This document shows, in pieces, positions 8,924 through 16,066 of a stretch of 45,767 nt of DNA. The notes below the pieces were generated by a model, which ran no database searches, had not been told where the DNA came from, and saw only the letters and a list, made by a program, of their open reading frames with translations. Source of the stretch: Propionibacteriaceae bacterium (GTDB lineage: Bacteria > Actinomycetota > Actinomycetes > Propionibacteriales > Propionibacteriaceae). Every line of letters starts with the position of its first letter. Position 1 is the stretch's first letter. Position numbers and translations under genes: made by a program. The stretch is taken from assembly GCA_905372155.1 (NCBI GenBank), contig CAJPNZ010000014.1:1-45767 (forward strand). The letters are read 5' to 3'.

Positions 8924-9904
8924 ATGAGATCCATTCGACGCATCGCCGCAGTCGCTGCGGCGACGGCGTGCCTGGTCTGGGGGGCAACCCCGGTCCTGGC
9001 CGACGTGACCATTTCCGATGCAGGTGGCCCCCTGACGGGAGTGGCCTTCGACCAGCAGTCATCACGGTTGTTCGCGGTGTCCGAGACCGGCGGGACGAAC
9101 ATCGCGGTCACCGATGCCACGGGAGCGAAGGTCGGGGCCATCAGTTTCTCCGCCGACACCGAATCCGTGCAGGGCCTGGCAGTGCACTCGGGTTCGCTCT
9201 TCGTCGGCGATGTGGGGGATTCCAAGGGGAAACGCAACAAGATCACCGTGTACAAGCTCCCGCTCGAGGTCGGCAACCAGTCCTACAACTCCTACGATTT
9301 CCGCTACCCGGACGGGGCGCACGACGCCAAGTCGGTGCTGGTCTCGGGCAGAGGGCGCATCTACATCGTGACGGCTGGCGAGAACCCGGGCATCTACTAC
9401 GCCGAGCTGGAGCTTTCGCGCTCGGGGGTGAACAAACTGAGCCGCGCCTCCGACGCCCCGGCGGGAGTGACCGACGGGGTCTTCCTCTCCGACGGTGTCA
9501 CCATGGCGTTGCGAACCGGCTCCGGGGTGCAGGTCGTCGACGCATCCAGCTGGGAGACCCGTGCCACTCTCACGTATCAGGGTGCCCCTGAGGGGGAGTC
9601 GATCACCACGTTCAGTGGCGACCGGATGCTGGTGGGGGCGGGGCCACAGCTGCGGGAGGAAGCCGTGCCGACCTCCGACAGCACCGTCACGATCTCGCCG
9701 TCGGGCGAGGCGTCACCAACGCCGTCCCCGGAACCATCCGAGAGCCCCGGGAGCAGCACCTCACCCACCCCGCAGGAAACCACCGCGCCGGGCCCCGAGG
9801 AGAAGGCCACCCAGCCGGCGCAGGGCGGCACCCGCCTGGCCATAGCCGCTGCGGCGGTGCTGGCCCTGACCCTGGGAGCGGTTGTCTTCTTCCGCAAGAA
9901 GTAG
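8924..9904 (+). CDS. Secreted, membrane-anchored beta-propeller-like protein
   Basis: This 326-aa surface protein has a signal peptide (MRSIRRIAAVAAATACLVWG, cleavage after a VLA motif near residue 28). It continues with a ~220-residue body of repeated beta-rich units (GPLTGVAFDQQSSRLFAVSE, ESVQGLAVHSGSLFVGDVGD and similar) that resembles a beta-propeller. A Ser/Pro/Thr/Glu-rich stalk follows at ~250-295. The end is a hydrophobic helix plus RKK, which anchors it in the membrane. No LPXTG-type sortase motif was found, so covalent wall attachment is unlikely. The ligand or substrate is unknown. ATG 8924 was chosen over the upstream ATG at 8909 because it begins the signal peptide and fits the promoter spacing. 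Confidence 0.7.
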   Translation: MRSIRRIAAVAAATACLVWGATPVLADVTISDAGGPLTGVAFDQQSSRLFAVSETGGTNIAVTDATGAKVGAISFSADTESVQGLAVHSGSLFVGDVGDSKGKRNKITVYKLPLEVGNQSYNSYDFRYPDGAHDAKSVLVSGRGRIYIVTAGENPGIYYAELELSRSGVNKLSRASDAPAGVTDGVFLSDGVTMALRTGSGVQVVDASSWETRATLTYQGAPEGESITTFSGDRMLVGAGPQLREEAVPTSDSTVTISPSGEASPTPSPEPSESPGSSTSPTPQETTAPGPEEKATQPAQGGTRLAIAAAAVLALTLGAVVFFRKK

Positions 9905-9919
9905 GAAACCGCTACCATC

Positions 9920-11014
9920 TCACAGTCTTTCCACGATGTGGTCGATGCAGGCGGTCAATGCCTCCACATCGGCCTGATCGACGGATGCGTAGGTGCCGAT
10001 CCGCAGCTGGTTGCGTTTCAGCGCACGATAGGGGTCGACGTCCACGATCCCGTTGCCGCGCAGCTCCGCTATCACGCGGGCGGCCTCCACTCCGGGGGCC
10101 AGGTCGATGGTCGCGACGACGGGGGAGCGGTGTGCCGGATCGGTGACGAACGGGGTCGCGTACGACGACGCCTCGGCCCAGCCGTACAGATGATCGCTCA
10201 TCCGGCGGCAGCGCTCCTCGGCGGCGTCGATCCCGCCCAGGTCCAGCAGCCAGCCGATCTGGTCCTCGAGCAGCAGCAGGGTCGCGATGGCCGGGGTGTT
10301 GAGGGTCTGGTTCCTGGCCGAGTTCGAGGCCGCGACGCCCAGGTTCAGCGACTCCGGGATCCAACGGCCCGAGGTGGCGATCCGCTCCGCGCGTTCCAGC
10401 GCGGCCGGGGAACAGAACGCCACCCACAAACCCCCGTCCGAGGAGAAGTTCTTCTGCGGGGCGAAGTAGTAGGCGTCCGTCCGTGAGATGTCGGCGGCCA
10501 TCCCGCCCGCAGCCGAGGTGGCGTCGATCAACACCAGGCCGTCGCCGATCCGCTCCACCGGGGCGGCCGCACCCGTGGAGGTCTCGTTCTGCGCCCACGC
10601 CACCACGTCAGCGTCCTCCGGGGCGGGCAGGACCACGGCCCCCGGATCGCATTGTGTGACGGCCGGGTCGGCCAGGAACGGGGCCGCCGCGGCGGCGCGC
10701 GCGAACTTGCGTGTGAACTCCCCGAAGACGGCATGCGCGGAGCGCCGCTCGATCAGGGAACAGACCGCGACGTCCCAGAACACGGTGGATCCCCCGTTGC
10801 CGAGCACCACCTGGTACCCCTCCGGCAGCCGGTACAGCTCCCGCAGCCCCTCCTGAATCGCTGCGACGAGCTGCTTCACGGGTGCTTGGCGATGCGAGGT
10901 GCCCAGCACGTCGCCACGCAGGGAGAGGTATTCCAGGGCCTTGGGGCGCACCTTGGCCGGGCCCGAGCCGAAACGGCCGTCTGCGGGGAGGAGGTCTTCG
11001 GGGATGACGATCAC
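9920..11014 (-). CDS. serC: Phosphoserine aminotransferase
   Basis: SerC is the PLP-dependent transaminase that converts 3-phosphohydroxypyruvate to phosphoserine in serine (and vitamin B6) biosynthesis. The product is about 364 aa, with DGRFGSGPAKVR near the N-terminus, GTSHRQAPVKQL, the phosphate/cofactor segment GNGGSTVFWDVA, the DATSAAGGMAADI block, and the Schiff-base lysine in YYFAPQKNFSSDGG. The sequence style is that of the actinobacterial SerC branch. The start is taken at GTG 11014, which follows GGGAG; a TTG at 11041 would add nine residues without a ribosome site. It is convergent with the secreted protein gene (15 bp apart) and divergent from nagA, with ~80 bp between the start codons. 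Confidence 0.9.
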   Translation of the reverse strand: MIVIPEDLLPADGRFGSGPAKVRPKALEYLSLRGDVLGTSHRQAPVKQLVAAIQEGLRELYRLPEGYQVVLGNGGSTVFWDVAVCSLIERRSAHAVFGEFTRKFARAAAAAPFLADPAVTQCDPGAVVLPAPEDADVVAWAQNETSTGAAAPVERIGDGLVLIDATSAAGGMAADISRTDAYYFAPQKNFSSDGGLWVAFCSPAALERAERIATSGRWIPESLNLGVAASNSARNQTLNTPAIATLLLLEDQIGWLLDLGGIDAAEERCRRMSDHLYGWAEASSYATPFVTDPAHRSPVVATIDLAPGVEAARVIAELRGNGIVDVDPYRALKRNQLRIGTYASVDQADVEALTACIDHIVERL

Positions 11015-11094
11015 CCCCGAATTCTCCCACGTATCTGACAAACCGGACTGTGCGGTTCAGCGGATGGAAAGAGAACCGGTGCTTGGATGGCGGC

Positions 11095-12213
11095 ATGACG
11101 AAACTGCGGGTCGGCCGGGCGGTGACGCCGGGGGGGACGATCGAGGAAGCGGTCATCGAGATCGCCGACGGCCGGGTGGTGGCCATCACCCCGGGAGGGG
11201 GAACCGGCGATTCCTGGGCGGTGCCGGGTTTCGTCGACACCCACTGCCACGGCGCGGTCGGCGTCAGTTTCGGCGACCCGGATCCCGCCGCCAACCTGCG
11301 CGCCATCGAGTATCACCGCTCCCAAGGAACCACCACCCTGTTCGCCTCCACCGTCACCGAGCCCATCGAGAAACTGGAGGCCCAGTGCCGGGTGCTGCGC
11401 GGGCTCGTCGAATCCGGTGAGCTCGACGGCATCCACCTCGAGGGTCCCTTCCTGTCCGAGGCTCGGAGGGGCGCGCACGACCCCGGCCTGCTGCGCGACC
11501 CCGAACCGGAACTCGTCGAACGGCTCATATCAGTGGGCGGGCCGGCGCTGCGCATGATCACCCTGGCCGTCGAACGCGACGGGGGAGAAACCGCCACCCG
11601 GCGCTTCACTCGGGCGGGCGTCAAGGTGGCCTTCGGGCACTCCGACGCCGACGAGCACGTCACGGCCGCGTCCATCGGCTGGGGGGCCTGCATCGCCACC
11701 CACCTGTTCTCCGCGATGCATTCCATTCACCACCGCGAACCCGGCCCCGTGCCCGTGCTGCTCACCGACGATCGCGTGATGTGCGAGCTGATCTGCGACG
11801 GAATCCACCACCGGCCCGTGATCGCGCGGATGGCCATCGATGCCGCCGGGACCGATCGCATCTGCCTGGTCACCGACGCCATGAGCGCCACCGGCCAGGG
11901 CGACGGACGTTACCTGCTGGGGGAGCTCGAGGTGGAGGTCCGGGACGGAACCGCCCGGCTGGTCACCGTCGACGGCACCCCCGGTTCCATCGCGGGCTCC
12001 ACACTGACCATGGCCCGGGCGTTCGGTTTCGTCGTCGGCCGGGTGGGGCTGAGCATTCCCGAGGCCGCCCGGATCGCGGCCACCACCCCGGCCCGCTGGC
12101 ACGGGCTGGAGGAGGTCGGAACCCTGGAGGCCGGCAAACGCGCCGACATCTGCGTCGTGGATGACGCGGGAGAGTTGCAGCAGGTCTGGCGGCGGGGGGA
12201 ACGCATCCGCTGA
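11095..12213 (+). CDS. nagA: N-acetylglucosamine-6-phosphate deacetylase
   Basis: NagA removes the acetyl group from GlcNAc-6-P, giving the substrate of NagB. The ~372-aa amidohydrolase shows the metal motif VDTHCHGA near residue 46, HLEGPFLSEARRGAHDP, GHSDADEHV, HLFSAMHSIHHREPG with its metal/substrate histidines, the catalytic Asp in LVTDAMSATG, and a closing TLEAGKRADICVVD strand. All expected metal ligands are visible. ATG 11095 begins a typical N-terminal beta sandwich; the ribosome site there is weak (GGATGG). It is divergent from serC and followed by a dispersed repeat element rather than another nag gene. Confidence 0.92.
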   Translation: MTKLRVGRAVTPGGTIEEAVIEIADGRVVAITPGGGTGDSWAVPGFVDTHCHGAVGVSFGDPDPAANLRAIEYHRSQGTTTLFASTVTEPIEKLEAQCRVLRGLVESGELDGIHLEGPFLSEARRGAHDPGLLRDPEPELVERLISVGGPALRMITLAVERDGGETATRRFTRAGVKVAFGHSDADEHVTAASIGWGACIATHLFSAMHSIHHREPGPVPVLLTDDRVMCELICDGIHHRPVIARMAIDAAGTDRICLVTDAMSATGQGDGRYLLGELEVEVRDGTARLVTVDGTPGSIAGSTLTMARAFGFVVGRVGLSIPEAARIAATTPARWHGLEEVGTLEAGKRADICVVDDAGELQQVWRRGERIR

Positions 12214-12222
12214 GAAGCGCCA

Positions 12223-12406
12223 AAGCCGGTTGAGCCGACCCGCAAGCTCTGCGAGATGGTCGTGTCGAGACCCTCCCATCTCCAAGCCGGTCGTGTCGAA
12301 ACCATGGTGACCGTGGTCGGGGTTTTGGGGTTGGCTGGCTACCGGGTGCGAGTAGTGGTTTCGACTCAGCCGTTCGCTGGCGCTCACCTGCTGGCTCAAC
12401 CGGCTT
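12223..12406. repeat. Dispersed inverted-repeat element, copy 1 (MITE/REP-like)
   Basis: This ~184-bp non-coding element is bounded by the inverted ends AAGCCGGTTGAGCC and GGCTCAACCGGCTT. The internal phrases GTGTCGAAACCATGGTGACC and TGGTTTCGACTCAGCCGTTC reappear in the copies at 45544-45697 and 45709-45767. This copy also holds a partial internal repeat of its left end (CAAGCCGGTCGTGTCGAAACC). It occupies the gap between nagA and the GNAT gene and has no ORF of its own. Confidence 0.75.
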
Positions 12407-12441
12407 CGGGAGGGGTAGTTGGTTGGGTCGGTTCGTGGGCG

Positions 12442-13071
12442 TCAGGACCCCTGAGCGGTCAGGGATGCGAGGGTGGCCCGCACCCTCGATTCCAGACCGG
12501 CCCGCACCGTCGGCCACTCTGCCGAGAGAATCGAGAAGACCACGGTGTCACGCCACGAGCCGTCGGCGCGGGGCTGGTGGTGTCGCAGCACCCCCTCCTG
12601 CACGGCCCCCAACCGGGCGATCGCGTCCCTGGAACGTTGATTGATGGAGTCGGTCTGGAGCTTCACCCGCTCGAAACCGCAGTCCTCGAAAGCGTGCCCC
12701 AGCAGCAGGAGCTTCACCTCCGCGTTCAGTCCCTTGCCCCACAGAGCGGGACGGTACGCCGTCCAGCCCGCGTGGGCGCGCTGTGCCCGGGGCTCGAGAT
12801 CACCCAGGGACGTGGTTCCGACCACCTCGCCCGCCGAGCCGAACCGGGTGTCACCGGTCAACCGGATGGTGTACATGGCACGATCCTCGCCCGCGCCGGT
12901 GATCAGGTTCTCGATCGCCGCCACCCGGTCCGTGGCGCCACCCGCATACCCGAGGGAGAACACCCGTGGATCGTCGAGCGCATCGATCAGATCGTCCCGG
13001 TCCGACTCCTGAGTGGGGTCGAGCCTCACGAGGTGGCCGATGAGGGGTTTTTCATCCGGAATACGTGCCAT
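12442..13071 (-). CDS. GNAT-family N-acetyltransferase (RimJ/RimL-like)
   Basis: This ~209-aa acyl-CoA-dependent acetyltransferase resembles the Acetyltransf_3 branch that modifies protein N-termini or small amines. It shows an N-terminal GHLVRLDPTQESDRDDLIDAL segment, then GEVVGTTSLGDLEP as the strand preceding the acetyl-CoA site. YRPALWGKGLNAEVKLLLLGHAFE stands for the pyrophosphate loop, and FERVKLQTDSINQRSRDAIARLGAVQEGVLR is the classic C-terminal signature. The start ATG at 13071 lies 8 nt after AAGGA; an ATG three codons upstream is less well placed. The substrate is not predictable. It is divergent from the DtxR gene, with ~110 bp of shared upstream DNA. Confidence 0.85.
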   Translation of the reverse strand: MARIPDEKPLIGHLVRLDPTQESDRDDLIDALDDPRVFSLGYAGGATDRVAAIENLITGAGEDRAMYTIRLTGDTRFGSAGEVVGTTSLGDLEPRAQRAHAGWTAYRPALWGKGLNAEVKLLLLGHAFEDCGFERVKLQTDSINQRSRDAIARLGAVQEGVLRHHQPRADGSWRDTVVFSILSAEWPTVRAGLESRVRATLASLTAQGS

Positions 13072-13180
13072 GGCATACATCCTTGCAGCCCGCGTGTTGG
13101 GATTTTCGCGGTGTGCAGCGATTGCGGGTCCCGGTGTCGCCAAGCATCGTTACCATTGCTCTCAAGGAGGCGTGTGAGGT

Positions 13181-13870
13181 ATGAGCGAGCTGATCGACAC
13201 CACGGAGATGTACCTGCGTACCGTGTACGAACTCTTGGAGGAAGGGGTGCCACCGCTGCGGGCCCGGATCGCCGAACGCCTTCACCAGTCCGGGCCCACG
13301 GTATCCCAGACGGTGGCGCGGATGGAACGCGACGGCCTGCTCTCCGTCAAGGCGGACCGCACGATCAAACTCACCCCGAAGGGCGCCCGGTTGGCGCGCG
13401 ACGTGATGCGCAAACACCGGCTGGCGGAGCGCCTGCTCACGGATGTGATCGGCCTCGAATGGGAGAAGGTGCACGCCGAGGCCTGCCGCTGGGAACACGT
13501 CATCTCGGACGAGGTTGAGCGCCGGCTGCTCGGGATCCTCCACTCGCCGACCCGCTCCCCCTACGGCAATCCCATTCCGGGGCTCAGGGATCTCGGGCTG
13601 GACCACGATCACGTGCCCTTCCGGGAAGGGGTCGTCCCGTTGTCGGAGGTGGTTCCGAACCGGGGCGAGGTGACCGTCACCATGGAACGGATGAGTGAGA
13701 ATCTGCAGGCCGATGCGGAGGTGCTCTCGGCGCTTGCCGCCCTGGGGCTCCGGCCGGGAGTGGAGTTCGTGGTGCGCCGCGTGGGGATCGACCTCAGGTT
13801 CTGCCTCGGTGACGACGCGGTCACCGTGGACGAGGCGGTCGCGGAGCTGCTCTTCGTCGCCGCCCGCTGA
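13181..13870 (+). CDS. DtxR/IdeR-family metal-dependent transcriptional regulator
   Basis: This is a divalent-metal (Fe or Mn) responsive repressor of 229 aa. It has an N-terminal winged helix with DTTEMYLRTVYELLEEG and the recognition helix SGPTVSQTVARMERDGLL. A dimerisation/metal domain holds MRKHRLAERLLTDVIGLEW and EACRWEHVISDEVE, where Cys/Glu/His match the primary metal ligands of DtxR. A C-terminal SH3-like domain follows at ~150-225. Length equals the usual 226-230 aa. The ATG has a strong AAGGAGG upstream. I found no canonical 19-bp DtxR box in this window, so its targets are elsewhere. Confidence 0.92.
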   Translation: MSELIDTTEMYLRTVYELLEEGVPPLRARIAERLHQSGPTVSQTVARMERDGLLSVKADRTIKLTPKGARLARDVMRKHRLAERLLTDVIGLEWEKVHAEACRWEHVISDEVERRLLGILHSPTRSPYGNPIPGLRDLGLDHDHVPFREGVVPLSEVVPNRGEVTVTMERMSENLQADAEVLSALAALGLRPGVEFVVRRVGIDLRFCLGDDAVTVDEAVAELLFVAAR

Positions 13871-13886
13871 CTCGTCATGTTTCGGG

Positions 13887-13912
13887 GGAATAAGTCGGGT
13901 GGAGCAGTCGTT
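13887..13912 (+). promoter_or_regulatory. SigR/SigH-type promoter of thioredoxin gene
   Basis: GGAAT at 13887-13891 and GTT at 13910-13912 are separated by exactly 18 nt, matching the GGAAT-N18-GTT consensus recognised by the disulfide-stress ECF sigma factors SigR (Streptomyces) and SigH (mycobacteria). It lies 36 nt before the ATG of a thioredoxin gene, a classic member of that regulon. Confidence 0.6.
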
Positions 13913-13948
13913 GATTGAAATGAACAACGAAATCCGAAATGAGGAAAC

Positions 13949-14314
13949 ATGGCAACCACAAACCTGACCAAGGAGAACTTTCGCTCCACCATCGAGGGAA
14001 ACGATGTCGTGCTCGTCGACTTCTGGGCCTCGTGGTGCGGCCCGTGCCGTCGTTTCGGCCCGATCTTCGAAGAGGCCTCCGGGCGTCACGACGGGGCCAT
14101 CTTCGGCAAGGTGGACACCGAGGCCGAACAGGATCTGGCCTTCGCCCTCGACATCCAGTCCATCCCCACCATCATGGCTTTCCGCGCCGGAGTCCTGGTA
14201 TTCCGACAGAGTGGCCTGTTGAACGGGACCCAGCTCGACGACCTCGTCACGCAGGTCAAGGAACTCGACCCGGAGAAAGTGAAGGAAGAAGCGCAGAAGA
14301 GCTCCGCGAACTGA
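13949..14314 (+). CDS. trxA: Thioredoxin
   Basis: This 121-aa cytosolic disulfide reductase has the motif DFWASWCGPCRRFGPIFEE (redox cysteines of WCGPC near residues 31 and 34) and the cis-Pro in QSIPTIMAF near residue 72. It is slightly longer than the ~108-aa norm because of a Glu/Lys-rich C-terminal tail (ELDPEKVKEEAQKSS). The ATG follows TGAGGA. A SigR/SigH-like promoter upstream suggests induction by thiol oxidation. No thioredoxin reductase gene is adjacent. Confidence 0.95.
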   Translation: MATTNLTKENFRSTIEGNDVVLVDFWASWCGPCRRFGPIFEEASGRHDGAIFGKVDTEAEQDLAFALDIQSIPTIMAFRAGVLVFRQSGLLNGTQLDDLVTQVKELDPEKVKEEAQKSSAN

Positions 14315-14431
14315 CGGGGATGAGTGCACCCTTTCCTCAATAGGCGCGGTTTTCCTCGCGAATTTACGAGGCATGGTGTCCCTCGAACGTCCTACCATTG
14401 GCGGGAATAGTCGTAGCGACGGAGGGAAACC

Positions 14432-16066
14432 ATGACCGAGCGCGATGATGTGACTGGTCTGCCCAATTTGCTGACAACCACGGGGCGGGTCGCCCCGGTG
14501 CGATCCAGGCGACCCATCTACCTGGACATGCTGCCCCCCTGCAATGCCGGATGCCCGGCGGGGGAGAACATCCAGGAGTGGTTACGCCTGATAAAAGCGG
14601 GTCAACACGAGGCGGCCTGGCGGCAGCTCACCGCCGACAACCCCTTCCCGGCCATCCACGGCCGTGTCTGTTACCACCCCTGCGAGACGGCCTGCAACCG
14701 TAAGGATCTCGACGCGGCCGTCTCCATCCACTCGGTCGAACGTTATCTGGGGGACCTGGCCCTGGAGCGCGGCTGGCGGTTCGAGACGCCGAGCCGCGAC
14801 TCCGGGCGGCGGGTGTTGATCATCGGCGCCGGGCCCTCCGGGTTGTCGGCCGCCTACCACCTGCGCCGCCTTGGTCACGAGGTGGAGATCCACGACTCCG
14901 CCGACGCCCCCGGCGGCATGATGCGCTACGGGATTCCCGAGTACCGGCTTCCCCGCGACGTTCTGGACGCCGAGGTGGCGCGCATCACCGACATGGGGGT
15001 GGTGATCCGCAACAACACGCCGGTCACCGACCTGCTCGCCACGCAGGTGGCGGGCCGTTTCGATGCGGTGTTCGTGGCCATCGGCGCCCATCTGTCCAAA
15101 CGCGTGGACATCCCCTCGGCCGACGCCACCAGGATGGTCGACGCCGTCAGCTTCCTGCGCGATGTCGCCAAGGGCGAGAGGCCCGTCATCGGACGCCGGG
15201 TCGCGGTCTACGGCGGCGGCAACACCGCCATGGACGCGGCCCGCGTGGCCCGTCGCCTGGGCGCCGAGGAGTCGGTGATCGTCTACCGCCGCACCGTGGA
15301 GCAGATGCCCGCCCACGCCGAGGAACGCGAGAGCGCGGAGCAGGAGGGGGTGACGATGAACTGGCTGCGGACCATCACCGAGATGGGTGAGGAGGACCTG
15401 ACCGTCGAGATCATGGAACTCGACGAGGAGGGCAGGGCGCACGGCACCGGGCGGTTCGAGAAACTCGCCGCCGACACCGTGATCCTGGCCGTCGGGCAGG
15501 AGGCCGACACCGGTTTCCTCCACGCCATCCCCGGCATGATCTTCGACCGGGACGTGGTGCGGGTCGATCCCGAGACCCTCATGACGGACGTTCCCGGGAT
15601 CTTCGCGGGAGGCGACATGGTGCCGAGCGAACGCACCGTCACCGTCGGCGTCGGGCACGGCAAGAAAGCGGCCCGCTGCATTGACAAGTGGCTGAACCTC
15701 GACGTCACCCCTCGCGACCCGAAACACCCGCTCGTCCACCTCGACCAGATGAACCTGTGGTACTTCGGCGGTCACACCCGCCGGGTCCAGACCGAGCAGG
15801 CCCCCGAGACGCGCGTGTCCGACTTCGGTGAGATCGTCGCGGGCCTCAGCCCGAAGGAGGCCGAGTTCGAGGCCCGGCGCTGCTTGTCCTGCGGCAACTG
15901 CTTCGAGTGCGACGGTTGCTACGGTGCCTGCCCGGAGGATGCCGTCATCAAACTCGGGCCCGGCAACCGGTACCGCTTCGACTACGAACGCTGCACCGGA
16001 TGCGCCACCTGCTACGAGCAGTGCCCCGTGCACGCCATCGAGATGATCCCGGAGGGCCAGCGATGA
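14432..16066 (+). CDS. GltD-like NAD(P)H-dependent flavoprotein with ferredoxin domain
   Basis: This 544-aa oxidoreductase resembles the small subunit of glutamate synthase with extra Fe-S clusters. An N-terminal Fer4_20-type domain (PPCNAGCPAGENIQEWL, then CYHPCETACNR) precedes an FAD Rossmann fold (VLIIGAGPSGLSAAYHLR, ~residue 127) and a nucleotide fold (VAVYGGGNTAMDAARVARR, ~253). A C-terminal two-cluster ferredoxin ends the chain (CLSCGNCFECDGCYGACP and CTGCATCYEQCP). It probably moves electrons between NAD(P)H and ferredoxin or directly to NifJ. Its stop overlaps the nifJ ATG by 4 nt, so the two are translationally coupled. It lacks the glutamate synthase large subunit, so amide transfer is unlikely. 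Confidence 0.87.
   Translation: MTERDDVTGLPNLLTTTGRVAPVRSRRPIYLDMLPPCNAGCPAGENIQEWLRLIKAGQHEAAWRQLTADNPFPAIHGRVCYHPCETACNRKDLDAAVSIHSVERYLGDLALERGWRFETPSRDSGRRVLIIGAGPSGLSAAYHLRRLGHEVEIHDSADAPGGMMRYGIPEYRLPRDVLDAEVARITDMGVVIRNNTPVTDLLATQVAGRFDAVFVAIGAHLSKRVDIPSADATRMVDAVSFLRDVAKGERPVIGRRVAVYGGGNTAMDAARVARRLGAEESVIVYRRTVEQMPAHAEERESAEQEGVTMNWLRTITEMGEEDLTVEIMELDEEGRAHGTGRFEKLAADTVILAVGQEADTGFLHAIPGMIFDRDVVRVDPETLMTDVPGIFAGGDMVPSERTVTVGVGHGKKAARCIDKWLNLDVTPRDPKHPLVHLDQMNLWYFGGHTRRVQTEQAPETRVSDFGEIVAGLSPKEAEFEARRCLSCGNCFECDGCYGACPEDAVIKLGPGNRYRFDYERCTGCATCYEQCPVHAIEMIPEGQR

Noticed and set aside
9740..9904. LPXTG-type sortase signal in the secreted protein
   Set aside because: The stalk ends in a hydrophobic helix and RKK but no LPXTG-like pentapeptide is visible before it.
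12223..12406. Intergenic inverted repeat as an insertion sequence
   Set aside because: Under 200 bp with no transposase frame and no target duplication seen.
13072..13180. DtxR-box autoregulatory site upstream of the DtxR-family gene
   Set aside because: No sequence close to the 19-bp TTAGGTTAGSCTAACCTAA-type dyad was seen.
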